From NCBI GenBank assembly GCA_963819695.1, contig CAWFXD010000001.1, positions 1,240,001 through 1,304,000 on the forward strand: DNA of 64,000 nucleotides. The letters run 5' to 3'. A program made the translations under genes and the position numbers. This document shows positions 53,035-61,827 of this stretch, piece by piece (within the stretch, counting starts at the first letter, position 1; each line of letters starts with the position of its first letter). Source of the stretch: DASZIT01 sp963819695 (GTDB taxonomy: Bacteria > Actinomycetota > Acidimicrobiia > Acidimicrobiales > RAAP-2). Below the pieces are notes generated by a model. The model made no database searches. It was not told the DNA's origin and saw nothing but the letters and a program-made list of their open reading frames with translations.

Positions 53035-53595
53035 ATGCCGACGTGGCTGACCCCAGAGGAATACGAGACGCTGGCCGCCGTCTGCGATCTGCTGATCCCC
53101 GCCGACCAGACCCCGGGAGCCGCCGACGCCGGGGTGGTCGACTACATCGACGGGTTCCTCGGGGCGTTCTCGTTCGATCCCCCCCGGATCTGGGCCGGCG
53201 GCCCGTTCTCCGGCCGTCAGGGCGGTGCGCCCGGTTTCACCGAGTTCCACCATCTGACCGCGCTGGACGAACTGGCCTGGCGCACCCGGATCGAAGGATC
53301 GCAGGGCCGTCCCGAGCGCGAGTTCAACGGCCCGGTGGCGGGGCTCCAGTCGCGTTACCGGGAGGGGCTCGCCGCCCTCGGACCCGACTTCCGCGCCTGC
53401 CACCGCGACGATCAGGACCGTCGGCTGCGGGCCAACGCACCGTTCATCAAGCTGGTCTATGAGCACTGCTGCGAGGGCATGTACGGCGCTCCTGAGTACG
53501 GCGGCAACCGCGACGGGATCGGCTGGTCGACCATCGGGGTGGCGGGCGACGTGCAGCCCCGGGGCTGGAGCAACGCCGAGGTGTCGCAGGCGTGA
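53035..53595 (+). CDS. Gluconate 2-dehydrogenase subunit 3-like protein
   Basis: 186-residue helical protein, MPTWLTPEEYETLAAVCDLL followed by IPADQTPGAADAGVVDYIDG, the signature of the small subunit of membrane-linked GMC dehydrogenases. Typical family members carry a TAT signal; none is seen here. Its stop overlaps the GTG of the GMC oxidoreductase gene (GTGA), so both proteins are made together and should form the dehydrogenase. It probably helps mature or anchor the flavoprotein. No cytochrome subunit follows. Confidence 0.9.
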   Translation: MPTWLTPEEYETLAAVCDLLIPADQTPGAADAGVVDYIDGFLGAFSFDPPRIWAGGPFSGRQGGAPGFTEFHHLTALDELAWRTRIEGSQGRPEREFNGPVAGLQSRYREGLAALGPDFRACHRDDQDRRLRANAPFIKLVYEHCCEGMYGAPEYGGNRDGIGWSTIGVAGDVQPRGWSNAEVSQA

Positions 53596-55247
53596 CCGTC
53601 GACGCCGTCATCGTCGGGTCCGGGCCCGGGGGATCGACGGTGGCCGACGTCCTCACCGCCGCCGGTTGGTCGGTGGTGATCTTCGAGAAGGGCCGGAACC
53701 ATCTCATCGACCTCGAGCACCCGGAGCATCTGGCCACCGACTACTCCAACGACGAGATCAAATTCCTCTACCGCCACTTCCTCGGGCCTGACCCCTTCCT
53801 CGAGCCCCGCACCTTCCGGACCGGTCCGGAGCAGGGCGACCATTCGTTCGTGGGGGAGGTCAACTCCATCCCCTCCACCGTCGGCGGCGGGGGTGTCCAC
53901 GCCGACGGCAAGGTGCCGCGGTTCCGGGAGGAGGACTTCACCCTGCTGTCGTCCTTCGGCCCGCAGGACGGCGCGGCGGTGGCCGACTGGCCGCTGACCT
54001 ACGCCGACCTCGAACCGTTCTACGCCGATGTGGAGCGCCGGATCGGGGTGGAGGGCGACGCCGACGCCAACCCGTTGGCGGCCTGGCGGTCCGGCCCCTA
54101 CCCGATGCCGCCGGGGGCGCCGATGTACGGGGCGGTGCTGTCGTCGGCGGCGGCCGAGACGCTCGGCTATCACCCGTACCCGGCCCCGGGGGCCACCAAC
54201 TCGGTGGCCTACGACGGCCGGCCGGCCTGCAACAACTGCGGGTTCTGCGCCTTCTTCGGCTGCCCGATCCACGCCAAGGGGGACCCGGTGGCCATGCTCC
54301 AGCGGGCGATGCTGACCGGGAAGGCCGAGCTCCGGCCCGAGACCTTCGTGTCCCGCATCCGGACCGACGGCCGCCGGGCCACCGGGGTGGACTTCATCGG
54401 TCCCGACGGGGTCGAACGTTCCATGGATGCCCGTTACGTGGTGGTGGCCGGCGGGGCGGTGGAGACCCCCCGGCTGCTGCTGCTGTCCGGCTTCGACCAC
54501 CCCCTCATCGGGCGCCACCTGATGGTCCACTTCCAGACCCTGGCCGTCGGCGGGTTCGCCGACCTCCGTCTCCACGCCGAACGGGGTCGGGCGGTGACCC
54601 ACCTCCACGACGACGCGTTGGTCCCCGACGACGCCTCCCGGGCGGCGGCCCGCGAGGCGGGGCTCCCTTGGATGCGGGGGGGCATCGTCGAGCACGGCGG
54701 GACCGGGCTTCCCATCCTGGAAGCCAAGATCTACCCGTGGGGACCGGCCCACAAGGAGAGCATGCGGCGGTCCCCGCTGCGGGACCGGATGTGGGCCTTC
54801 ACCATGCAGGGGGAGGACCTCCCGGTCGCCACCAACCGGATCGATCTCGACCCGACGGTGCGCGACGTGCGGGGGTTCCCGGTGGCCAGGTACACCTACG
54901 CGCCACATCCCCACGAGCTGGCCGCCTCCGCCCATCACGGGCCCCGGATGGCCGCCATCCTGGAGGCGATGGGGGCGGAGTGGACGTCGGTGGTCACCTC
55001 GCCGGGCACCGCCGGGGGCCCGGCCGAGAAGTCGACACCCGACGCCCCGATGAGCCGGCACGTGATGGGCACCGTCCGGATGGGGGAGGACCCGGCCACC
55101 TCGGTGGCCGACGCCAACGGCTGTCTGCACCAGCTGCCCAACGTGGTCATCGCCGACTCGTCGGTGTTCGTCACCTCCTCGGGCTACGGCCCCACCCTCA
55201 CCCTGGCCGCCCTGGCCGCCCGGGCCGCCACCGCGATGATCGGCTGA
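53592..55247 (+). CDS. GMC-family FAD dehydrogenase with Cys cluster
   Basis: 551-residue GMC oxidoreductase, catalytic subunit of a gluconate/glucose dehydrogenase-like complex. The FAD fold opens VDAVIVGSGPGGSTVADVL; the catalytic His is in SRHVMGTVRMG near residue 489 and SGYGPTLTLAALA closes the substrate domain. Cys213, 216, 219 and 224 in CNNCGFCAFFGC resemble the [3Fe-4S] ligands of FAD-dependent glucose dehydrogenases. Substrate may be a sugar, polyol or sterol-like alcohol. It starts with GTG overlapping the subunit-3 stop. No signal peptide. Confidence 0.93.
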   Translation: MTVDAVIVGSGPGGSTVADVLTAAGWSVVIFEKGRNHLIDLEHPEHLATDYSNDEIKFLYRHFLGPDPFLEPRTFRTGPEQGDHSFVGEVNSIPSTVGGGGVHADGKVPRFREEDFTLLSSFGPQDGAAVADWPLTYADLEPFYADVERRIGVEGDADANPLAAWRSGPYPMPPGAPMYGAVLSSAAAETLGYHPYPAPGATNSVAYDGRPACNNCGFCAFFGCPIHAKGDPVAMLQRAMLTGKAELRPETFVSRIRTDGRRATGVDFIGPDGVERSMDARYVVVAGGAVETPRLLLLSGFDHPLIGRHLMVHFQTLAVGGFADLRLHAERGRAVTHLHDDALVPDDASRAAAREAGLPWMRGGIVEHGGTGLPILEAKIYPWGPAHKESMRRSPLRDRMWAFTMQGEDLPVATNRIDLDPTVRDVRGFPVARYTYAPHPHELAASAHHGPRMAAILEAMGAEWTSVVTSPGTAGGPAEKSTPDAPMSRHVMGTVRMGEDPATSVADANGCLHQLPNVVIADSSVFVTSSGYGPTLTLAALAARAATAMIG

Positions 55248-55338
55248 GGCGCGGCTGAGGCGTTGAAGCCGGTCACGACCCCGACGACCCCGAGCACGGG
55301 CGAGAGCGGCGTTCTCGCCAGCTGGCTACCGTGGGCGC

Positions 55339-56161
55339 ATGGATGACAACCCACGCATCGCGCTGGTGACCGGGGCATCGTCGGGAATCGGGGCCGCCAC
55401 CGCTCGGGCCCTGGCCGCCAATGGGTTCACCGTCGGCATCGTGGCCCGCCGAGGTGACCGCCTGGCCGAGGTGCTGGCCGACTGCCGGGTCCAGGCGCCG
55501 GAGTCGCAGCTCGTTCGTGGCCGACCTCTCCGACCCGGACCGGGCGGCGGCCCTGGCCCTCGAGACGTGGGACACCTTCGGGCACCTCGACGTCCTGGTC
55601 AACAACGCCGGCATCCCCATGCGCCGGCCGGTGCCCCGGCTCACCCTGGAGGAAGTGGAGCGGGTGATGCGGGTCAATTACCTGTCGCCGGTGGCCATGG
55701 CGATGGCCGTGCTGCCGCGGATGACCGAGCGGGGGAGCGGCACCATCGTCAACGTCTCGAGCCTGGGCGGGCGGTTGGGCATCACCACCGAGGCCGCCTA
55801 CTCGGCCTCCAAGTTCGCCCTCTGCGGGTTCAGCGAGGCGATGGCCGCGGACATCGACGGGACGGGGGTGAAGGTGCGGCTGGTGCTCCCCGGGGCCATC
55901 GACACCGAGATCTGGGACCAACCCGGCAACGATGCGCCCTTCTATTCGGGACCGCTGACCCCGGCCGAGGAGGTGGCCGACGGGATCGTCGAGGCCATCG
56001 ACAGCCCGGAGTTCGAGCACTACCTCCCGGACATGAAGGCGGTGATCGAGATGAAGACCGCCGACTTCGACGGCTTTCTGGCCGGCATGCTCGCCGTGCA
56101 GCGGCAGCCGCCCGGCTCCTACGACGCCACCCAGGTCCCCGACCGGGGGTCGCTCGGATGA
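55339..56161 (+). CDS. SDR-family oxidoreductase (one frameshift)
   Basis: About 273 residues. From ATG 55339 the frame reads RIALVTGASSGIGAATARAL to VQAPESQ; the family continues in another frame (FVADLSDPDRAAALALETWD, NNAGIPMRRPV, YSASKFALCG) to the stop at 56161. One extra base at about 55502-55510 explains it. The cofactor loop, NNAG and the Tyr-x3-Lys motif are present. The stop overlaps the start of the zinc alcohol dehydrogenase (ATGA). It would oxidise or reduce an alcohol/ketone, substrate unknown. Confidence 0.85.
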
Positions 56162-57399
56162 AGGCGCTGGTGTTCGGGTTGCCACCCGACCGGACCGGGA
56201 CACCGGAGCCGGCCGACGACCTCGACCGGCGGCTGGCCAACCTTCCCTTCGGCCTTCACGAGGTGGACGAGGCCAAGCTGGTCCGTCCCGACTGGGTGAT
56301 CACCCGGCCCCGGCTCTCGGGGGTGTGCGGGTCGGAGTCCAAACTGGTCCTGGGTGACTTCGACAGCGGGGACATCGACAATCCGATGGCGGCGTTCTCC
56401 TCGTTCCCCCATATCCCCGGGCACGAAGTGGTGGCCGAGGTGGTCTCGCTGGGCCCGGAGGCCGAGGGGCTCGAGGTCGGGCAGCGGGTGCTGCTCAACC
56501 CGTGGCTGACCTGCGGGCCCCGGGGGGTGGACCCGCCTTGTCCGGCCTGCCAGGCCGGGGATCTGAGCCTGTGCTGGAGCTTCACCGAGGGGGCGCTGGG
56601 TCCGGGCGTCCACGTCGGGGTGACCAGCGATGCCCCGGGCGGCTGGGCCGATCTGATGGCGGCCCACGACTCGATGCTCATCCCGGTACCGGACTCGGTC
56701 TCCGACGAGGAGGCGGTGTTGGCCGACCCGTTCGCGGTGTCCCTCCACGCCATCGTCCGTCATCCCCCGCCGCCGGGCGGTCGGGCGCTGGTCTACGGGG
56801 CGGGGGCCCTGGGGGTGACCAGCGTGGCCGTCCTCCGGGCGCTCTACCCCGATGTGCGGGTCGCGGTGGTGGCCCGGTTCGGGGCCCAGGCGGCACTGGC
56901 CACCGCCTTCGGCGCCCAGCTGGTGCTCGAACCCGAGCCCCGGCTCGAGCTGGTGGAGGCCCTGGCCGACTGGTCGGGCGGGGTGCTGCACACCGCCTAC
57001 GACGGTCTGCCCATGACCCACCCCGGCGGCATCGATGTCGTCTACGACACCGTGGCCCGCCCCGAGACGCTGGAGGTCGGGGTCCGGTTGCTGGCCGAGC
57101 GGGGCACCTTGGTCCAGACCGGGGTGCACACCCCGGGGCGATGGGAGTACACGCCCCTCTACTTCAAGGAGCTGAGCCTGGTCGGCTCCAACGCCTTCGG
57201 GATCGAAGAGGTCGAGGGGGTGCGCCAGCACGCCATCCGCCACTATCTCGACATGGTGGTGGCCGGGAGGATCGACCTCACCGGCATGCTCACCCACCGG
57301 TTCCCCCTCGACCACTGGCACGATGCCCTTCGGGCGCTGGCCGCCCAGGAGGTGAGTGGCGCGGTGAAGGTGGCGTTCGGTCCCGCCGGCCAGAACTGA
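56158..57399 (+). CDS. Zinc-dependent alcohol dehydrogenase (MDR family)
   Basis: 413-residue medium-chain dehydrogenase. The catalytic-zinc Cys is in RLSGVCGSESKLVLGDF and GHEVVAEV supplies the next ligand; structural Cys lie in LTCGPRGVDPPCPACQAGDL. The cofactor fold is ALVYGAGALGVTSVAVLRAL. Length is larger than usual (about 350) because of an insertion near 190-240. It overlaps the SDR stop, and both follow the GMC dehydrogenase, suggesting a run of alcohol/sugar oxidations. The substrate is unknown. Confidence 0.92.
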   Translation: MKALVFGLPPDRTGTPEPADDLDRRLANLPFGLHEVDEAKLVRPDWVITRPRLSGVCGSESKLVLGDFDSGDIDNPMAAFSSFPHIPGHEVVAEVVSLGPEAEGLEVGQRVLLNPWLTCGPRGVDPPCPACQAGDLSLCWSFTEGALGPGVHVGVTSDAPGGWADLMAAHDSMLIPVPDSVSDEEAVLADPFAVSLHAIVRHPPPPGGRALVYGAGALGVTSVAVLRALYPDVRVAVVARFGAQAALATAFGAQLVLEPEPRLELVEALADWSGGVLHTAYDGLPMTHPGGIDVVYDTVARPETLEVGVRLLAERGTLVQTGVHTPGRWEYTPLYFKELSLVGSNAFGIEEVEGVRQHAIRHYLDMVVAGRIDLTGMLTHRFPLDHWHDALRALAAQEVSGAVKVAFGPAGQN

Positions 57400-57472
57400 C
57401 GTCGGCACCGATGAATTTGCGCCGGACGCCCCGTCGAATCCTTGGAACCCAAGCTAAAAGGAGCGGCCCATC

Positions 57473-57847
57473 ATGGTGACCAAGACCGACAATCCGGTCG
57501 AAGAGTATCTGGAGGCGCTCGACGAGCCCAAGCGGTCGACGCTCCGCCGGCTTCGCGCCTCGATCCTCGAGGTCGTTCCCGAGGCCGAGGAATGCATCTC
57601 CTACGGGTTGCCCGCGTTCCGGGTCGGAGGCAAGGTGATCGCCGGGTTCGCCGCCTTCAAGAACCACCTGAGCTACCTCCCGCACAGCGGGTCGGTCTTT
57701 CCCGAGTTGGGTCCGAAGGTCGCCCGGTATGCAACCACCACCGGGTCGCTGCATTTTGCGGTGGACAAGCCCCTCCCGAAGGCGCTGGTGCGCCAACTGG
57801 TCAAGGTGCGGCTGCGCCAGGCCTTCCCCGACGGGCCGCAGAACTAG
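57473..57847 (+). CDS. DUF1801 (YdhG-like) protein
   Basis: 124-residue protein, DNPVEEYLEALDEPKRSTLR then ISYGLPAFRVGGKVIAGFAA and NHLSYLPHSGSVFPELGP. These are the core motifs of the DUF1801/YdhG family, some of which are claimed iron-chaperone-like. ATG 57473 (context AGGAGCGGCCC upstream). Its stop overlaps the convergent kinase stop at CTAG (57844-57847). No function is assigned. Confidence 0.88.
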   Translation: MVTKTDNPVEEYLEALDEPKRSTLRRLRASILEVVPEAEECISYGLPAFRVGGKVIAGFAAFKNHLSYLPHSGSVFPELGPKVARYATTTGSLHFAVDKPLPKALVRQLVKVRLRQAFPDGPQN

Positions 57848-59281
57848 AGGCCGGAACCGAGGGCGGTGAACCGCCGGTAGCGGGCGTCGGCCGCCTCCCG
57901 CCAGGCCGGGTCGGGGTCGATCCGCCGGCCGGGTGACGCCCATCGCCCCGAGCCTTCGAGCGATGGCTCCAGGCCCGCCGCCATCCGGGCCAGGAACGCC
58001 GCCCCCAGGGCGGCCCCCTCGGGCACCCCCACCGTCTCGACCGGGAGCCCGGTGGTATCGGCCACCGCCGCCATCCAGGCCGCGGCCTGGGTGCCGCCTC
58101 CGCTGGCCACGATCCGGCGCCCAGCCACGCCGGTACGTTCGAGGATGCTTCGCACCACGAATCCGCTGGCCTCGAACGCCGCCCGGGACATGGTGTCGGG
58201 TCCGTCGGTGATATCGAGGTCGAGGAGGGCGGCCCGCAGCGAGGTGTCGTGGAACGGCACCCGCTCGCCCCGGACATAGGGCAGCCATACCGGGACCCGA
58301 CCCGGCTCGCCCGACCGCAAGCCGGTCGGGTACCCGACGGGATCGGGGGAGATGGAGAAGTGAGCGGGCCCAGTCGACGAAGAGCGCGCCGGCGTTGCTC
58401 GGCCCTCCCACCAGCACCCGGCCGGCCACGGTGTGGGGAACCGTCCAGAGTCCGGGGGCCTCCACCCAGCTGTCGGTGACCACCCACACGATCAGGGTGG
58501 CGCCGAAGATCACCAGGACGTCGCCGACCTCACCGGCGCCGGCCACGATCTGGTCGCAGAACGCATCGATGGTCCCCCCGGCCACCACCGTCCGGTAGTC
58601 GTCCGATGGCTCCCCGCCGAGATCGGGACGGAGGTTCCCGGCCACCTGGCCGGTCAGGACCACCGACGGGAGTTGTGCCGGGTCGACTCCGAACCGGGTC
58701 AACAGCTCCTGGTTCCAACGGCCGGCGGTGTGGAGCCCGCCGAGGGTGGAGGCCACCGCGGTGTCGATGGTGGCCCGGCCGGTGAGCCCGTGGATGGCGA
58801 CGGCTTGGGCCGGCCAGAACCCGAAGGCGTCGGGCATCTGCTGGGAGGTCCACTGGAGGAATCCTTCGGCATCGGGCATCGGCCCCCGGATATCGACGGT
58901 TCCACCCTCCGGCTGGCCGCGGACGTCGCCGTAGAGGAGCCCGGGGGTTTGGGGGATGCCCCGGCGGTTCACCGCGGTCAGGGACGGGACCATCCCGGCC
59001 ACGCCGACCCCGGCGATGCGGGTGGGGGCCGATGCGCCGGGCCGGTCGTCGTCGGCACGTCGGAGGGCGTCCCGGACGGCGGCGAACGCCTTCAACGGCC
59101 CACGCCGCCAGGCGGCCCGAGCGTCGTGCTCCATGTGATCGGCCGAGGTGTGGATCACCCGGTGGGGCACCCGGGCCCGGGCCAGTACCTCACCTTCCTC
59201 GGAGACGGCCAGGGCTTTGACAGAGGTGGTACCGATGTCGATGCCCACCGTGATGGGCGCGTGGGCGCCGTCGGCTGTCAT
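57844..59281 (-). CDS. FGGY-family carbohydrate kinase (one frameshift)
   Basis: Sugar kinase of about 479 residues related to xylulokinase. The ATP-binding start is TVGIDIGTTSVKALAVSEEG, VAGMVPSLTAVNRRGIPQTP is the middle region, and the C-terminal RIVASGGGTQAAAWMAAVAD and VPEGAALGAAFLARMA close the active site. The frame from 59281 ends at about VDWARSLLHLP, and continues in another frame as ISPDPVGYPTGLRSGEPGR from about 58357 to 57844; one indel near 58345-58365 explains this. Operator S6 lies 5 bp before its start. The substrate sugar is unknown. Confidence 0.83.
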
Positions 59282-59285
59282 GATG

Positions 59286-59301
59286 CTGACGCAACCGTCA
59301 T
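59286..59301 (-). promoter_or_regulatory. Operator candidate S6 with -10-like element
   Basis: CTGACGCAACCGTCAT is a variant of the recurring repeat, in the 62-bp region between the divergent kinase and dehydrogenase genes. GGATAGT lies just before it on the minus strand (plus 59310-59316), the same pairing as at 30301. Confidence 0.5.
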
Positions 59302-59343
59302 GGACGCACACTATCCAGGACACGGCCACGGAAGGGAAGCTGC

Positions 59344-60335
59344 ATGGCAAACGATCGGCCGAGGGCGCTGGTCACCGCACCGGTGCGGGGACCGGGACTC
59401 GACAAGCTGCACGAGCTCGCCGACCTGGTCATCGACCCGTGGATCGATCACCATCCATTGCGCATCTACAACGCCGAGCAGCTGGCCGAGCGGGTGGCCG
59501 CCGAGGCGGCGACCATCGTGGTGGTGGAGTCCGACACCTGTGGGGTGGCGCTGTTCGAGCAGCCGCTCATCGCGGTGGCCAGCTGCCGGGGGGATCCCAA
59601 CAACGTCGACGTCGAGGCGGCCACCGCCGCCGGGGTCCCGGTGTTGCGCGCCCCGGGCCGCAATGCCGATGCGGTGGCCGAACTCGCGGTCGGCCTGATC
59701 CTGGCCTCCACCCGTGGCCTGCTCGAAGCCGATCGGGACGTTCGGACCGGTGAGATCTACAAGGACGGAACCATTCCCTACCAGCGCTTCCGGGCCTGGC
59801 AGATCGCCGGTCGGACGGCCGGGTTGGTCGGCCTCGGGGCGGTGGGCCGCGCCCTCCGATGGAGGCTGGAGGGACTGGGCATGGAGGTGGTGGCCTACGA
59901 CCCCTATGCCGACGACGCCACCTGCTCGCTGGCCGAACTGTTGGCGGCGTCCGATGTCATCTCGATGCACGCCCCCGTCACCCCGGAGACGGCGGGGATG
60001 ATCGGTGCGGCTCGAGTTCGACAGCATGAAGGACGGGGTGGTGTTCGTGAACACCGCCCGGGCCCAGTTGCACGACACCGATGCCCTGGTCGCGGCACTG
60101 GCCTCGGGGAAGGTGGGCGCGGCCGGCCTCGATCACTTCGTGAACGAGTCACTCCCGATCGATCATCCGTTGACCGGGTTCCCCCACGTGGTGCTCGCCC
60201 CCCACATCGGGGGCGCCACCTACGACACCGAGGCCAACCACACCCAGATGGTGGCCGGCGATCTCGAGCGGCTGTTGCCGGGGGGAGACCCCGCTGCACA
60301 TCGTCAACCCCGAGGTACTGACCGGAAAGAGCTGA
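59344..60335 (+). CDS. D-2-hydroxyacid dehydrogenase (two frameshifts)
   Basis: About 330 residues. NAD-binding motif is LVGLGAVGRALRWRLEGLG, with the catalytic Arg in VNTARAQL and the catalytic His in LAPHIGGATYDTEAN. The frame from ATG 59344 runs to TPETAGMIGAA; continues in a second frame as LEFDSMKDGVVFVNTARA from about 60008; and ends in the third as ETPLHIVNPEVLTGKS after the six-G run at 60280-60285, where one G is surplus. It oxidises or reduces a 2-hydroxy acid such as a phosphoglycerate-like or sugar acid. Divergent from the kinase, likely same pathway. Confidence 0.83.
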
Positions 60336-60339
60336 CCGG

Positions 60340-61758
60340 TCAGGGGTCGGCCCGATGGATGACGGTTCCATCGACGATGGTGGCCAGCACCACCGGATCC
60401 TGGTGGCCGGACAGCGCGGCGCCCAGGGGCTCAGCCAGCACGCAGAGGTCGGCGACCGCGCCCACCTCCACCCGGCGTGGTCGGTCCGGGCGGTCGGCCC
60501 AACCCAAAAACAGGTCGAGGCCCTGGCGGGGGGTGACCGCCTCGGCCGGTCCCAGCCGGCGACCCCCCATCGTCTGCCGGTCGGCGGCCGCTCGGATGGC
60601 CGCCCACGGTCGGGGCGAGCCGAAGGGGGCGTCGGTGGACGCCCCCACCGCCACGCCGGCGGCCATCAGGGAGGCGAGTCGCCAGAGGTCCCCCAGATCG
60701 TTGGGATCGACGTCGGCGAGATACTGGTCACCCCGGGTGAAGACGAAACCGGGTTGGGTGACCACGGTGATCCCGAGGTCGCGGAGGTCGGGGAGCAGAT
60801 CGGCGGCGAGCACCGACCCGTGCTCGATGCGATCGCCCGGCCGGCTGCCGGCTGTCCGCAGGGCAGCCAGGCTCAGCACGCCCTGGACCCGGGTCACGCA
60901 GTGGATGGCGATCGACCGAGCCGCGTCGTGGGCGGTCCGGATCGACTCCGTCAGCTGGTCGAGGGTGGGGAGGGTGGTGTCGTCGAGCATGACCTTCACC
61001 GGTCCACGGGTGACCAGCCGCCCCGGGGCCGGACCCGCTCCGGGCGGGGCCATGAGGTGGAGCCGTTGGCGGATGACGCCCGAGGTGCTGAGCCCGGCCA
61101 GCGTCTCGAGGTCAGCGTGGCGCTGGTCCGGGGTGGCGTCGGTGAACCCGGTGATCCCCTGGACTGCCGCCTGCCGGCTGATCAGCCCGAAGTCGGGGGG
61201 TGGGCCGGGTATCCGGGCGGCCAGCCAGGCGTCCTCCCGCCAGATCCGCCCGGTCGGCCGGCCGCCCGCGTCGCGCTCGACCCCGGCCGGACCCTGGTCG
61301 CCGATGCCCAGTGCCTCCAGGCCCGCGGAGTTGACGATCCACTCGGACCCGCTGCGGTGTTGGACCCGGACCGGGTGGGAGGACAGCAATTGGTCGAGCG
61401 ACCCCCGGTCGAGATCACCGGCCACCGATCCGTGGTAGCCCACCGCCCGCACCCAAGCCCCCGGCCCGCCGGCGGCGGCGGCGGTGGTCAGCCGTTCTGC
61501 CAGCTGCGCGGGTGATGTGGTGTCGGGAGGTCCGGCCGGAACCGAGTCGGCGGCGGCGGCCAGGGCCCGCAGGTGCAGATGGTGATCGTGCAACCCGGGG
61601 ACCACGGCTCCGCCCCGGGCCTCGATGACCTCGTCATCTCGTCTGGCCTCGAGCCCGGGACCCATCTCGACGATGGAGCCCGCATCCAGACGAAGATCCG
61701 CGGTCCCGATCCCGGCGACCTCGCCTCCTCGTACGACCAGGGTCATCCGGACGGCCAC
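60340..61758 (-). CDS. Amidohydrolase (YtcJ-like, amidohydrolase 3 family)
   Basis: 472-residue metal-dependent hydrolase. The metal motif is VVPGLHDHHLHLRAL, and VGASTDAPFGSPRPWAAI carries the catalytic Asp near residue 385; DRIEHGSVLAADLLPD has the His metal ligand. GVAVGASTDAPFG is diagnostic of the YtcJ-type branch. Start is uncertain: GTG 61758 has GAGAGA five bases upstream, ATG 61746 is closer to the family N-terminus. It ends 5 bp from the convergent dehydrogenase stop. Its amide or ester substrate is unknown. Confidence 0.9.
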   Translation of the reverse strand: MAVRMTLVVRGGEVAGIGTADLRLDAGSIVEMGPGLEARRDDEVIEARGGAVVPGLHDHHLHLRALAAAADSVPAGPPDTTSPAQLAERLTTAAAAGGPGAWVRAVGYHGSVAGDLDRGSLDQLLSSHPVRVQHRSGSEWIVNSAGLEALGIGDQGPAGVERDAGGRPTGRIWREDAWLAARIPGPPPDFGLISRQAAVQGITGFTDATPDQRHADLETLAGLSTSGVIRQRLHLMAPPGAGPAPGRLVTRGPVKVMLDDTTLPTLDQLTESIRTAHDAARSIAIHCVTRVQGVLSLAALRTAGSRPGDRIEHGSVLAADLLPDLRDLGITVVTQPGFVFTRGDQYLADVDPNDLGDLWRLASLMAAGVAVGASTDAPFGSPRPWAAIRAAADRQTMGGRRLGPAEAVTPRQGLDLFLGWADRPDRPRRVEVGAVADLCVLAEPLGAALSGHQDPVVLATIVDGTVIHRADP

Positions 61759-61827
61759 CGGCGATCTCTCGCCGGCGCGGCGGCCGGACCCTCATCGCTC
61801 GACACCGGCACACGTTACGCTCCGAAG

